Assembly: GCA_030691805.1 (NCBI GenBank)
Contig: JAUYDP010000207.1
Coordinates: 1 to 31,736, forward strand
Length of the DNA stretch: 31,736 nt
Source: Dehalococcoidia bacterium
GTDB taxonomy: Bacteria; Chloroflexota; Dehalococcoidia; JAUYDP01
Direction of reading: 5' to 3'
Under the pieces are notes generated by a model, which saw nothing but the letters and a program-made list of their open reading frames with translations, had not been told where the DNA came from and did no database searches. A program made the position numbers and the translations under genes. Within the stretch, counting starts at the first letter, position 1. Each line of letters starts with the position of its first letter. Shown here in pieces: positions 17,930 through 25,258 of this stretch.

Positions 17930-18115
17930 TTGGCCAAGATCGCTAAAATACAGAAATCCCTCCGGGAGCCGAAATTCAAGGTCCAGAAGCATAACAGGTG
18001 TCTAATCTGCGGCCGTCCCCGGGCTTTTATTCGCAAGTTCCGGCTCTGCCGTATCTGTTTCCGGCAGAAGGCCCTGGCAGGAGAGTTGCCAGGGGTGGTC
18101 AAGGCCAGTTGGTAG
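17930..18115 (+). CDS. rpsN: 30S ribosomal protein S14, zinc-binding type Z
   Basis: Short zinc form of S14, 61 aa, with C24-x2-C27 and C40-x2-C43 (NRCLICGRPRAF and LCRICFRQKA). It starts at TTG, 6 nt after GGAGG, giving MAKIAKIQKS. The type Z protein is 61 aa in many Gram-positive bacteria and Chloroflexota, against about 100 aa for the zinc-free form. It ends KASW as usual. Confidence 0.96.
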   Translation: MAKIAKIQKSLREPKFKVQKHNRCLICGRPRAFIRKFRLCRICFRQKALAGELPGVVKASW

Positions 18116-18137
18116 GGATTCTGCTGGGAGGTGCTGG

Positions 18138-18530
18138 ATGTCGGATCCTGTAGCAGATATGCTAACCCGAGTACGCAATGCCGTGGAGGCTCGCCACGAC
18201 GCGGTCATGGTACCTGCGTCCAGGTTGAAGATTGCTATTGCTAAGATCCTGAAGGACGAAGGATATATCAGGGATTATGAGGTCCTGAAGGATGGGCCGC
18301 AGCGAAACATGAAGATACAACTGCGATACATCGGCAGGAAAGAGCCTATACTACACGGGCTGCAACGGGTTAGCAAGCCCGGGCTACGGGTATACGTTCA
18401 GAAAGCCGAGATACCACGGGTCTATGGGGGCCTGGGCATGGCTATCCTGACCACCCCCATGGGTGTGATGACCGGCCAACAAGCCTGGCGCAGACGAGTG
18501 GGCGGCGAGATCCTTTGCTATGTCTGGTAA
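18138..18530 (+). CDS. rpsH: 30S ribosomal protein S8
   Basis: Central-domain 16S rRNA binder, 130 aa. It begins MSDPVADMLTRVRNAVEARH and ends with GVMTGQQAWRRRVGGEILCYVW, the expected C-terminal hairpin. The GGGAGGTGC tract upstream of the ATG is the ribosome binding site; 22 nt separate it from rpsN. Confidence 0.96.
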   Translation: MSDPVADMLTRVRNAVEARHDAVMVPASRLKIAIAKILKDEGYIRDYEVLKDGPQRNMKIQLRYIGRKEPILHGLQRVSKPGLRVYVQKAEIPRVYGGLGMAILTTPMGVMTGQQAWRRRVGGEILCYVW

Positions 18531-18553
18531 ATGGAAACTGGCTGAGGTCAAAG

Positions 18554-19108
18554 ATGTCCAGGGTTGGTAGAGCTCCTATAGCGATCCCTCTTGGAGTGGA
18601 GGTCAAGATCGAAGATTGCTTTGTTACTGTCAAAGGGCCACGGGGTGAGTTATCGCGGAAATTCCACCAGGAGATCTCGATCCGTCGTGCAGACAATATG
18701 CTTCAGGTTGAACGGCCCAGCGATAGTCACACCCACCGATCTCTTCACGGTACAACCCGTAGCCTTCTTGCCAACATGGTCCAAGGTGTAACCACGGGGT
18801 TTCAGAGGAGCCTCGAGCTTAGCGGGGTTGGGTACCGTGCGCAGAAGAGCGGAGAGAACCTGGTCTTGCAGGTCGGATATTCCCATCCGGTCGAAATGAC
18901 TCCACCGTCTGGGATATCCTTCCAGACAGAAGGCACTGGACGGGTAATAGTTGCGGGCATCGACAAGGAACTAGTAGGGCAAATAGCGTCTAAGGTAAAG
19001 GATGTCCGCCGGGTCGACCCCTATAAAGGGAAGGGCATTCGCTACTCAGGCGAAGTAGTGCGCCGCAAGGCCGGCAAAGCTGGCAAGGTCGGCGGCAAGA
19101 AGAAGTAG
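18554..19108 (+). CDS. rplF: 50S ribosomal protein L6
   Basis: 50S protein near the factor-binding site, 184 aa. The ATG at 18554 gives the family start MSRVGRAPIAIPLGVEV; an earlier in-frame start at 18515 lies inside rpsH and would add 13 unrelated residues. Conserved HRSLHGTTRSLLANMVQGVT and the C-terminal VDPYKGKGIRYSGEVVRRKAGK are present. It ends in a short Lys/Gly tail. Confidence 0.96.
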   Translation: MSRVGRAPIAIPLGVEVKIEDCFVTVKGPRGELSRKFHQEISIRRADNMLQVERPSDSHTHRSLHGTTRSLLANMVQGVTTGFQRSLELSGVGYRAQKSGENLVLQVGYSHPVEMTPPSGISFQTEGTGRVIVAGIDKELVGQIASKVKDVRRVDPYKGKGIRYSGEVVRRKAGKAGKVGGKKK

Positions 19109-19116
19109 AACAGCCA

Positions 19117-19485
19117 ATGATAAAGCCGAAGGACACCAGAAAGGCTCGAGAAAAACGCCAAAAGCGGATCCGGGCCAAGATACAAGGGGTGCCGGAGAGA
19201 CCCAGGCTTGCAGTCTTCCGCAGCCTCAATCACATTTATGCCCAGGTGGTGGACGATACCCGGGGTCATACCCTGGTGGCCGCCTCTACGGTGGAACCGG
19301 AAGTGCGAAGTCAGATGGACAGCCTGGATAAAAAGGCCCTTGCGGAACTGGTCGGAACCTTGATAGCTAAACGGGCCTTGGAAAAGGGTATCAGTAAGGT
19401 CGTCTTTGACAGGGCAGGGTTTCTGTACCACGGACGAGTTAAGGCATTAGCAGACGCAGCCCGTAAGGGAGGCCTGGTATTCTAG
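19117..19485 (+). CDS. rplR: 50S ribosomal protein L18
   Basis: 5S rRNA-binding partner of L5, 122 aa. Conserved: KRIRAKIQGVPERPRLAVFRSLNHIYAQVVDD, LIAKRALEKGISKVVFDRAGFLYHGRVKALADAARKGGLVF. It starts 8 nt after rplF. The expected next gene, rpsE, is displaced by about 960 nt carrying a DUF2284 gene and a repeat array. Confidence 0.96.
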   Translation: MIKPKDTRKAREKRQKRIRAKIQGVPERPRLAVFRSLNHIYAQVVDDTRGHTLVAASTVEPEVRSQMDSLDKKALAELVGTLIAKRALEKGISKVVFDRAGFLYHGRVKALADAARKGGLVF

Positions 19486-19497
19486 GAGTTGTGTCCA

Positions 19498-20139
19498 ATG
19501 ATTCGGAAGATTGAGGAACACATACCTCATGGGAAGGTGCTGGAAGACCTGGAAAATCTTTGCCAGAAAGCCCAGGAGTTGGGGGCCACAGACAGCAAGG
19601 TTATCAGGTCAGACCAGGTGATCATTGACGAGCGGGTGCGCATGAAATGTATGTATCCAAAATGCGCTGCATATGGCACCAACGCTCACTGTCCTCCTTA
19701 CGCGCCGGACCTGGAACTGGCACGGAAAGTGGTATCACGTTATCAATATGGAATTCTTTATACGATTCAGGTACCATCAGAGTCTTACGCTGGCTCTACG
19801 GCGGCTAAAGAGAAGCTCTATGTGCCGCCTATGCGAGTACTGAACTCCCTGGCCTCCGATATCGAGTCTGAGGCATTCTACCAGGGCTACTACTTTGCCC
19901 TGGCGTTCAGTTCCGGGCCATGCAAGCCGGTCTTTTGCCCCGGGATCGAATGTTCAGTTCTTACCCCCGGTAAAGGATGTCGGGCACGAATGAGGGCCAG
20001 GGGATCCATGGAGGGATTCGGCATGGACGCCTACGGCATGGCCACCCGGGCGGGCTGGGACATCTACCCGTGTGGCTACCGCACCAAACCGGAGGACATA
20101 CCCCACGGCCGGGCCGTGGGCCTGGTACTGGTCCACTAA
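19498..20139 (+). CDS. DUF2284 cysteine-rich, predicted metal-binding protein inside the spc operon
   Basis: 213 aa, not a ribosomal protein. It matches DUF2284 (predicted metal-binding proteins common in anaerobic bacteria and archaea) by its cysteine pattern: C51, C56 and C65 in KCMYPKCAAYGTNAHCPPYAPD, then C142, C147, C152, C161 and C192, with GPCKPVFCPGIEC and MEGFGMDAYGMA between. The clusters suggest iron-sulfur or zinc binding; the function is not established. The ATG at 19498 has AGGAG 9 nt upstream; a TTG at 19489 abuts that site and is less likely. It lies 12 nt after rplR on the same strand, so it should be co-transcribed with the ribosomal genes, and is followed by 306 nt of repeats. 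Confidence 0.85.
   Translation: MIRKIEEHIPHGKVLEDLENLCQKAQELGATDSKVIRSDQVIIDERVRMKCMYPKCAAYGTNAHCPPYAPDLELARKVVSRYQYGILYTIQVPSESYAGSTAAKEKLYVPPMRVLNSLASDIESEAFYQGYYFALAFSSGPCKPVFCPGIECSVLTPGKGCRARMRARGSMEGFGMDAYGMATRAGWDIYPCGYRTKPEDIPHGRAVGLVLVH
20102..20120. repeat. Perfect inverted repeat inside the DUF2284 3' end
   Basis: CCCACGGCC, a one-base centre and GGCCGTGGG form a perfect 9-bp palindrome within the codons for PHGRAVG. In RNA it would fold as a strong hairpin about 20 nt before the stop. There is no T-run, so it is not an intrinsic terminator; it may be coding coincidence. Confidence 0.5.
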
Positions 20140-20150
20140 GATGCCAGTAA

Positions 20151-20395
20151 GTCTGGGGCAGTCCCCCATAAACTGCCGTCAGTCCGGGGGTCTGGGCATG
20201 TCACCCATAGACCGCCGTCAGTCCGGGGGTCTGGGGCAGTCACCCATAAACCGCCGTCAGTCCGGGGGTCTGGGCATGTCACCCATAAACCGCCGTCAGT
20301 CCGGGGGTCTGGGAATGTCACCTATAGACTGCCGGTTAGGCCGGGGGTTTGGGGGTGTCCCCCAAATATCCCACTTTCGTGGGGGTGGGGCGCAG
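20151..20395. repeat. 39-bp tandem repeat array between DUF2284 and rpsE
   Basis: Five units start with GTCTGGG at 20151, 20190, 20229, 20268 and 20307, spaced exactly 39 nt, followed by a diverged sixth (GTTTGGGGG) at about 20347. The core of each is GTCTGGG-(G)CA-(T)GTC-ACCCATAAACC followed by GCCGTCAGTCCGGG. Units 1-4 alternate CAGTC and CATGTC, suggesting a 78-bp higher-order duplication. The last unit carries GGGGGTGTCCCCC (20351-20363) and a CCCAC-TTTC-GTGGG hairpin. Because 39 is divisible by three, open frames run through it on both strands; these are not genes. Confidence 0.9.
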
Positions 20396-20409
20396 CCGTA
20401 CGATAGCCG

Positions 20410-20426
20410 GTCAGGTCTCTCCTGAC
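20410..20426 (+). promoter_or_regulatory. Hairpin just upstream of the rpsE ribosome binding site
   Basis: GTCAGG, loop TCTCT and CCTGAC form a perfect 6-bp stem ending 8 nt before AGGAGG (20435-20440). No T-run follows. It could protect the rpsE message end or mark the edge of the inserted repeat segment; its role is inferred only from position. Confidence 0.4.
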
Positions 20427-20445
20427 TGCGCACTAGGAGGAATTA

Positions 20446-20952
20446 TTGGAGAGGTCCAAAATAGACGCCAAAGAACTGAACCTGGAAGAGAAAGTCATCT
20501 TCATCAACCGGGTAGCCAAAGTCGTCAAGGGTGGCCGCCGGTTCCGGTTCAGCGCCCTGGTGGTAGTAGGAGACAACGACAGCCATGTCGGACTGGGCAT
20601 CGGTAAGGCCCGAGACGTGCCTGAGGCTATCCGAAAGGGGGTAGAGCGCGCAAAGAAGAACCTTTTTAGCATTCCGCTAAAGGGCCACACTATTCCTCAT
20701 CAGGTCTTGGCCAAGTTCGGAGCAGCCAAAGTGCTGATGAAGCCTGCACCTCCAGGCACCGGAGTTATCGCCGGGGGAGGCGTGCGGATGGTAGTGGAGT
20801 CGGCAGGCATCAAGGATATTGTCACAAAATCCTTGGGCAGTGACAACGTTGTAAACGTGGCCCAGGCCGCCCTGACAGCGCTCAACCAATTGCGCAATGT
20901 AGAAATAGAGGTTGGCAAGCGCAAGGCAAGGTTAGAGGCCTCCAATGGGTAA
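20446..20952 (+). CDS. rpsE: 30S ribosomal protein S5
   Basis: Fidelity protein at the mRNA entry site, 168 aa. It starts at TTG, 5 nt after a full AGGAGG. The family core is complete: KVIFINRVAKVVKGGRRFRFSALVVVGD, GLGIGKARDVPEAIRKGVERAKKNL, and GVIAGGGVRMVVESAGIKDIVTKSLGS. It is the first gene after the DUF2284/repeat interruption. It overlaps rpmD by 8 nt. Confidence 0.97.
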   Translation: MERSKIDAKELNLEEKVIFINRVAKVVKGGRRFRFSALVVVGDNDSHVGLGIGKARDVPEAIRKGVERAKKNLFSIPLKGHTIPHQVLAKFGAAKVLMKPAPPGTGVIAGGGVRMVVESAGIKDIVTKSLGSDNVVNVAQAALTALNQLRNVEIEVGKRKARLEASNG

Positions 20953-21133
20953 GCTTCTGGTCACATGGGTTAAGAGCGGAATAGGTTACGACCAAAGACA
21001 GAGGGACGTTATCCGGGCATTGGGGCTCCGGCGCTTGAATCAGACCATAGAGAAAGAGGACAGCCCCTCTATAAGGGGTATGGTGGCCAAAGTCAGCCAC
21101 TTGGTCAAGGTAGTCAGCCATGATGCAGCATGA
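20945..21133 (+). CDS. rpmD: 50S ribosomal protein L30
   Basis: Small 50S protein, 62 aa. It shows the family pattern LLVTWVKSGIGYDQRQRDVIRALGLRRLNQTIEKEDSPSIRGMVAKVSHLVKV. It begins inside the end of rpsE (8-nt overlap), and its last 14 nt overlap the start of rplO, so S5-L30-L15 are likely coupled. Confidence 0.95.
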   Translation: MGKLLVTWVKSGIGYDQRQRDVIRALGLRRLNQTIEKEDSPSIRGMVAKVSHLVKVVSHDAA

Positions 21134-21584
21134 AATCAGGCCTCCAGCGGGGGCGCGGCACGTCCGCAAGCGTGTGGGCCGGGGAGAATCGAGCGGCCAC
21201 GGGAAGACCTCCGGCAGGGGCATGAAGGGCCAGAAGTCCCGGGCTGGGGGACACGTCCGCCCAACGTTCGAGGGCGGGCAATTGCCCCTGGTGAAGCGGT
21301 TGCCTTTTACAAGAGGTTTTGTCAATATCTTCCGGGTTGAGTATAGCCTGGTGAAAGTTGGAGACCTGGACCGTTTTGAGGCCGGCGCTGAGGCCACCCC
21401 CGAGGCCATGGTCGAAGCCGGGTTGGTCAAATCCGCTTACCAACCCATTAAGGTGCTCAGTGACGGAGAGGTCTCCAAAGCCCTAACGGTACAGGCGAAC
21501 AAGTTCTCCGCCCGGGCGCGGGAGAAGATAGAAGCGGCAGGCGGGACGGTGGTTGAGCTAGGTAATGCTGGAAGTAATACTTAA
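21120..21584 (+). CDS. rplO: 50S ribosomal protein L15
   Basis: Late-assembly 50S protein, 154 aa. The Gly/Arg-rich N-terminal arm is typical: ARHVRKRVGRGESSGHGKTSGRGMKGQKSRAGG, then FEGGQLPLVKRLPFTRGF. Two adjacent ATGs (21120 and 21123) make the first residue uncertain. The C-terminal domain with SARAREKIEAAGGTVV is intact. It overlaps secY by 20 nt. Confidence 0.95.
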   Translation: MMQHEIRPPAGARHVRKRVGRGESSGHGKTSGRGMKGQKSRAGGHVRPTFEGGQLPLVKRLPFTRGFVNIFRVEYSLVKVGDLDRFEAGAEATPEAMVEAGLVKSAYQPIKVLSDGEVSKALTVQANKFSARAREKIEAAGGTVVELGNAGSNT

Positions 21585-22857
21585 CGCCTTCCGGCTTCCT
21601 GACCTCCGGCGGAAGCTCTTGTTCACTTTCGCTATGCTGGTCATCTTCCGGTTTATTGCACATGTTCCGTTGCCTCTCTCGGCCGAGTCCTACCAGGCCC
21701 TGCAAAGGTTCTTCGAGGGGAACCAGCTCCTGGGTATGTTGAACCTGTTCAGCGGTAATGCCATGCGGAACTTCAGCGTGGCGGCCATGGGGGTCTACCC
21801 GTATATTACGGCGTCTATCGTCATGCAATTATTGATTCCCATCATACCGACGCTTACATCCCTCTCGAAGGAAGGAGAGGCAGGCCGTAACAAGCTTAAC
21901 AAATATACCCACTGGGCGACTGTCCCGATGGCTGCCCTACAGGCCTACGGCCAGTTGGCCCTTCTCAAGAATGCCCAGGTCCTACCCAGCTTCGGGCTTA
22001 GCGGCTCTGACCTGCTTCCCACGCTGACGATGGTTGTCAGCATGACCGCCGGCACCATTTTCCTGGTATGGCTGGGGGAGCTGATCACCGAGCACGGCAT
22101 CGGTAACGGTGTATCATTGATCATCTTCGGAGGCATCGTGGCCGGCGTGCCCCAGTTGTTCGGTATCGGTGCGACGGGGGGAGTGGATTTCGCGGCCCTC
22201 TTATCCTTTGCCGCCCTCGGCGTGGCAATCATTTTTGCAATCGTGGTGTTCCAGGAAGCCCACCGCCGTATACCGGTTCAGTACGCCAAACGGATTCGGG
22301 GTACCCGCATGTACGGAGGACAGAGCACTCACATTCCCCTGCGGGTCAATAGCGCAGGAATGATTCCCCTTATCTTTGCCATATCAATTATGCTTTTTCC
22401 GGGAACTATTGCCAGCTACTTCAAAGGCTCAACCGTGCCGTGGGTGGCGAGCACTGCCTCGTTTGTCGAACAGCTTTTTAACCCCAGTGCTCCCTTCTAC
22501 TGGAGCCTCTACTTCATACTGGTAGTGGCCTTCACATTCTTCTATGCGATGATCATCTTCCAGCAGCAGAACCTGGCGGAGAACCTCCAAAAGTACGGGG
22601 GGTTCGTGCCCGGCATCCGCCCTGGACGCCCAACCGCCGAGTACCTGAACAAGGTGTTGCTCCGCATTACCGTCGCGGGGGCGGTTTTCCTGGGGCTAGT
22701 GGCGGTCGCTCCCTTCTTGATCCAACAGTTCACCAAGGTCCAGGCCCTTCAGGTAAGTAGCACTGGACTGCTGATCGTCGTTGGGGTAGTGCTGGATACT
22801 ATCAAACAACTGGAGGCGCAGCTCTTGATGCGCCGTTACGAGGGATTCATCAAGTGA
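21565..22857 (+). CDS. secY: Preprotein translocase subunit SecY
   Basis: Channel subunit of the Sec translocon in the cytoplasmic membrane, 430 aa with about ten hydrophobic segments. Signatures: FRFIAHVPLP in the first transmembrane region, AMGVYPYITASIVMQLL, GEAGRNKLNKYTHW, ITEHGIGNGVSLIIFGGI, and the C-terminal cytosolic loop FVPGIRPGRPTAEYLNKVL. The ATG lies inside rplO; the end overlaps adk by 4 nt (GTGA). Confidence 0.97.
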   Translation: MLEVILNAFRLPDLRRKLLFTFAMLVIFRFIAHVPLPLSAESYQALQRFFEGNQLLGMLNLFSGNAMRNFSVAAMGVYPYITASIVMQLLIPIIPTLTSLSKEGEAGRNKLNKYTHWATVPMAALQAYGQLALLKNAQVLPSFGLSGSDLLPTLTMVVSMTAGTIFLVWLGELITEHGIGNGVSLIIFGGIVAGVPQLFGIGATGGVDFAALLSFAALGVAIIFAIVVFQEAHRRIPVQYAKRIRGTRMYGGQSTHIPLRVNSAGMIPLIFAISIMLFPGTIASYFKGSTVPWVASTASFVEQLFNPSAPFYWSLYFILVVAFTFFYAMIIFQQQNLAENLQKYGGFVPGIRPGRPTAEYLNKVLLRITVAGAVFLGLVAVAPFLIQQFTKVQALQVSSTGLLIVVGVVLDTIKQLEAQLLMRRYEGFIK

Positions 22858-23513
22858 GCCGTTATGTTATCCTCTTGGGAGCTCCTGGCTCCGGCAAGGG
22901 AACGCAGGCTGACACCCTCAGGCAGAGCCTGGGTCTGGCCCACGTGGCCTCGGGAGACCTCTTTCGGGAAGCCGCGCAAAAGGGGACAGAACTGGGGAAG
23001 CTGGCCAAATCCTACATGGAGAAGGGCGAGTTGGTCCCAGACGAGGTTACGGTGGCCATGGTCTTGGAGAGGCTGAAGGAGCCAGATTGCTCCGCTGGAG
23101 CAATCCTGGATGGATTCCCGCGCACCTTGGAGCAGGCCAGCGCGCTGGAGAAAGCCTTGCAGCAGCAGCGAGGCCAGGGGATTGACCGGGTCCTATACAT
23201 CGAAGTATCGGAGGAGGAGTTGCTGAACCGCTTAGGCGGGCGATGGATCTGCCGCCAATGCCAGCAGCCCTACCACATCGTCAATTTCCCTCCGAAGGTG
23301 GAGGGCCGGTGCGACAAGTGCGGCGGGGAGCTTTACCAGCGGGCGGACGATTCCATGGAGACGGCACGCAAGCGCCTGGAGGTCTACTTCACCCAGACCT
23401 CGTCTCTCATCCATTATTTCGCTGAGAAGAGCCTTCTGACCAGGGTTAACGGCGAACAAGAAGTTGAGGCAGTCGGGCAAGAACTGCTTGCGGGGGTAGG
23501 TAACCCGTTATGA
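22854..23513 (+). CDS. adk: Adenylate kinase, zinc-lid form
   Basis: Interconverts ATP + AMP and 2 ADP, 219 aa. P-loop GAPGSGKGT at residues 9-17, AMP-binding region with SGDLFREA, and DGFPRTLEQA. The long LID domain carries C133-x2-C136 and C153-x2-C156, a structural zinc site typical of Gram-positive and Chloroflexota enzymes. The GTG start overlaps the secY stop by 4 nt; the end overlaps map by 4 nt (ATGA). Confidence 0.97.
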   Translation: MSRYVILLGAPGSGKGTQADTLRQSLGLAHVASGDLFREAAQKGTELGKLAKSYMEKGELVPDEVTVAMVLERLKEPDCSAGAILDGFPRTLEQASALEKALQQQRGQGIDRVLYIEVSEEELLNRLGGRWICRQCQQPYHIVNFPPKVEGRCDKCGGELYQRADDSMETARKRLEVYFTQTSSLIHYFAEKSLLTRVNGEQEVEAVGQELLAGVGNPL

Positions 23514-24346
23514 GGAGGATGGGTACTACCCAAAGGGCGCTGCCGGTCCATGTCGAAGAGAACAGGACTGCCGTACGGCCGGGGATTATAGTGAAGTCTT
23601 CCGAAGAGATTGCTATAATGAGAGCAGCCGGCCGGCGATTAGCTGCTTCTCTGGCCGTCCTCGCAGAGAAAGTCCGGCCTGGTGTTGCTACAGGGGACCT
23701 GGACAGGGTGGTGGACCGAGAGTTCCGCCGGAGAGGCATCGTCCCCTCCTTCAAAGGGTACCGGGGATACCCAGCTTCCGTCTGTGTTTCTGTAAATGAT
23801 GAGGTCGTCCATGGCATACCTGGAAAAAGGATATTAAGAGAAGGTGATCTGGTGTCGCTGGACCTGGGTGCAATTTATAATGGCTACCAGTCAGACGCCG
23901 CAATAACTGTAGGAGTGGGCGTCATTAGCCTCCAGGCCCAGGACCTGATCGAGGTGACAAAGAAAGCCTTGGAGTTGGGTATTAGCGCCGCCGTGGTGGG
24001 CGCCCGAATAGGGGACATCTCATGGGCCGTCCAGTCCTTCGTGGAGTCCAAGGGCTATTCCGTGGTCAGAGAATATGCTGGCCATGGGATAGGCCGAGAA
24101 ATGCACGAGGAACCCCAGGTGCCTAACTTCGGGATTCCAGGTCGTGGAGCGCATCTGCAAGAGGGAATAGTCCTAGCCATAGAGCCAATGGTCAACGCCG
24201 GAGGATGGCGTACTCGCACTCTGGAAGACGGTTGGACTGTCTGCACGCTTGACGGCAGCCTTACCGCCCATTTCGAACATACAGTCGCCATCTGGGCGAA
24301 GGGGCCAGAGGTCTTGACCAGGCTGGATAGTGCGGAAGTAGTTTAG
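23510..24346 (+). CDS. map: Methionine aminopeptidase, type I
   Basis: Removes the initiator Met from nascent proteins. All metal and catalytic residues are present (numbering from this start): H101 (VVHGIP), D118 and D129 (SLDLGAIYNGYQSDAA), H192 (AGHGIGREMHE), H199, E225 (LAIEPMV) and E256 (FEHTVA). From the ATG at 23510, which overlaps adk by 4 nt, the protein is 278 aa with about 27 residues before the usual type I start (KSSEEIAIMRAAG). A GTG at 23591 would give a standard-length 251-aa enzyme, so the N-terminus is uncertain. Confidence 0.95.
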   Translation: MRRMGTTQRALPVHVEENRTAVRPGIIVKSSEEIAIMRAAGRRLAASLAVLAEKVRPGVATGDLDRVVDREFRRRGIVPSFKGYRGYPASVCVSVNDEVVHGIPGKRILREGDLVSLDLGAIYNGYQSDAAITVGVGVISLQAQDLIEVTKKALELGISAAVVGARIGDISWAVQSFVESKGYSVVREYAGHGIGREMHEEPQVPNFGIPGRGAHLQEGIVLAIEPMVNAGGWRTRTLEDGWTVCTLDGSLTAHFEHTVAIWAKGPEVLTRLDSAEVV

Positions 24347-24350
24347 CGGA

Positions 24351-24572
24351 ATGGCGAAGAAGGAGTCCATAGAGGTAGAAGGCACCGTGTTAGAGGCTCT
24401 GCCCAATGCTATGTTCCGAGTAGCACTGGCCAACGGGCACCGGGTCCTGGCCCACGTTTCAGGTAAGATCAGGCTCAATTTCATCCGCATCCTCCCTGGG
24501 GACCGGGTGCTGGTGGAGTTATCCCCTTACGACCTGACCAGGGGACGCATTACTTATAGAATGAGAAACTAA
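24351..24572 (+). CDS. infA: Translation initiation factor IF-1
   Basis: Single OB-fold factor binding the 30S A site, 73 aa. The protein MAKKESIEVEGTVLEALPNA...HVSGKIRLNFIRILPGDRVLVELSPYDLTRGRITYR matches the family along its whole length. It follows map by 4 nt. The next gene, rpmJ, is separated by 143 nt of repeats. Confidence 0.97.
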   Translation: MAKKESIEVEGTVLEALPNAMFRVALANGHRVLAHVSGKIRLNFIRILPGDRVLVELSPYDLTRGRITYRMRN

Positions 24573-24580
24573 CAGTCGCA

Positions 24581-24646
24581 TGTCATGCTGAGCGCAGCGA
24601 AGCATCTCAGTGCAGCTTTGAGACCCTTCGCTGCGCTCAGGGTGAC
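24581..24646. repeat. Long imperfect palindrome in the infA-rpmJ gap
   Basis: The left arm (24581-24608) begins TGTCATGCTGAGCGCAGCGA and runs to ATCTC. The right arm (about 24619-24646) is its near-perfect reverse complement, beginning GAGACCCTTCGCTGCGCTCA and ending GGTGACA, with a loop of about 10 nt. Only two or three pairs in about 28 are mismatched. This matches a dispersed palindrome of the TGTCATTCTGAGC...GCTCAGAGTGACA kind that I have seen in many environmental bacterial genomes. It could act as a transcribed hairpin or be a non-autonomous mobile repeat. Confidence 0.9.
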
Positions 24647-24710
24647 AAGTCAGTAGGGGATCAGGGTGACAAGTCAGTAGGGGATCAGGGTGACAAACAG
24701 CAGGGGAGAA
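24639..24710. repeat. 24-bp tandem repeat extending the palindrome to the rpmJ ribosome binding site
   Basis: Two exact 24-bp copies beginning AGGGTGACAAGTCAGTAGGG at 24639 and 24663, plus a diverged third at 24687-24710. The first copy starts within the right arm of the palindrome. The third ends in AGGGGAGAA, which is the ribosome binding site of rpmJ. The array therefore seems to have grown from the palindrome's end and now supplies a regulatory site. Confidence 0.85.
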
Positions 24711-24715
24711 CTAGA

Positions 24716-24829
24716 GTGAAGATTAGGGCCTCAGTGAAGGCCAGGTGCGATAAATGCAAGGTCATCCGACGGAAGGGCGCGGTAATGGTTATTTGCGCCA
24801 ACCCCAAGCACAAGCAGAAGCAGGGATGA
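24716..24829 (+). CDS. rpmJ: 50S ribosomal protein L36
   Basis: The smallest ribosomal protein, 37 aa, starting at GTG, 7 nt after GGGGAG. The sequence MKIRASVKARCDKCKVIRRK continues to a C-terminal NPKHKQKQG, typical of the zinc form, with C11, C14, C27 and H32 as ligands. It occupies its classical place between infA and rpsM. A gene of this length is easily missed by length-filtered gene finders. Confidence 0.96.
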   Translation: MKIRASVKARCDKCKVIRRKGAVMVICANPKHKQKQG

Positions 24830-24845
24830 CCAGGGAGGGTTACGT

Positions 24846-25229
24846 ATGGCCAGAATCGCTGGAGTAGATATCCCCCGGGACAAGCGGGTTTTGACGTCGT
24901 TGTGTTATATCTACGGCATTGGCCCGACCATAGCTCGGAAGATCGTAACGCAAGCTAATATCAGCCCTGAGGTCAGGGTCAAGGACCTGACCGATGAGCA
25001 AGTAGCCCGCTTGCGGGAGATCGTAGACAAGGAATACAAGGTTGAGGGCGACCTTCGCCGAGAGGTTGACCTCAATGTCAAGCGACTTATAGAGATCGGT
25101 AGCTATCGGGGCCTGCGCCACCGCCGAGGCCTGCCGGTGCGGGGACAGCGCACGCGCACCAATGCGCGCACAAAGCGAGGCGCCCGGAAGACTGTCGCTG
25201 GCAAGCGGCGGGCTGGTGGCAAGAAGTAA
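24846..25229 (+). CDS. rpsM: 30S ribosomal protein S13
   Basis: 30S head protein bridging to the 50S, 127 aa. It has MARIAGVDIPRDKRVLTSLCYIYGIG, then IGSYRGLRHRRGLPVRGQRTRTNARTRKG-like basic tail (here TNARTKRGARKTVAGK). GGGAGGG lies upstream of the ATG. It opens the alpha cluster, 16 nt after rpmJ. Confidence 0.97.
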   Translation: MARIAGVDIPRDKRVLTSLCYIYGIGPTIARKIVTQANISPEVRVKDLTDEQVARLREIVDKEYKVEGDLRREVDLNVKRLIEIGSYRGLRHRRGLPVRGQRTRTNARTKRGARKTVAGKRRAGGKK

Positions 25230-25258
25230 CTAGGGGTCTATTCTTAGGGAGGGGCAGA

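Noticed and set aside
20102..20120. Terminator at the end of DUF2284
   Set aside because: Strong palindrome but no T-run, and it lies within coding sequence; rpsE downstream has no clear promoter and needs readthrough.
20151..20395. Possible CRISPR array
   Set aside because: Units are contiguous with no unique spacers and vary internally; no cas genes nearby.
20072..20425. ORFs through the 39-bp array on both strands, with 13-residue repeats (GLGMSPINRRQSG and DPRTDGGLWVTCP)
   Set aside because: The repeat length is a multiple of three, so frames stay open by construction. The + strand frame begins inside DUF2284 in another frame and no ribosome binding site is seen.
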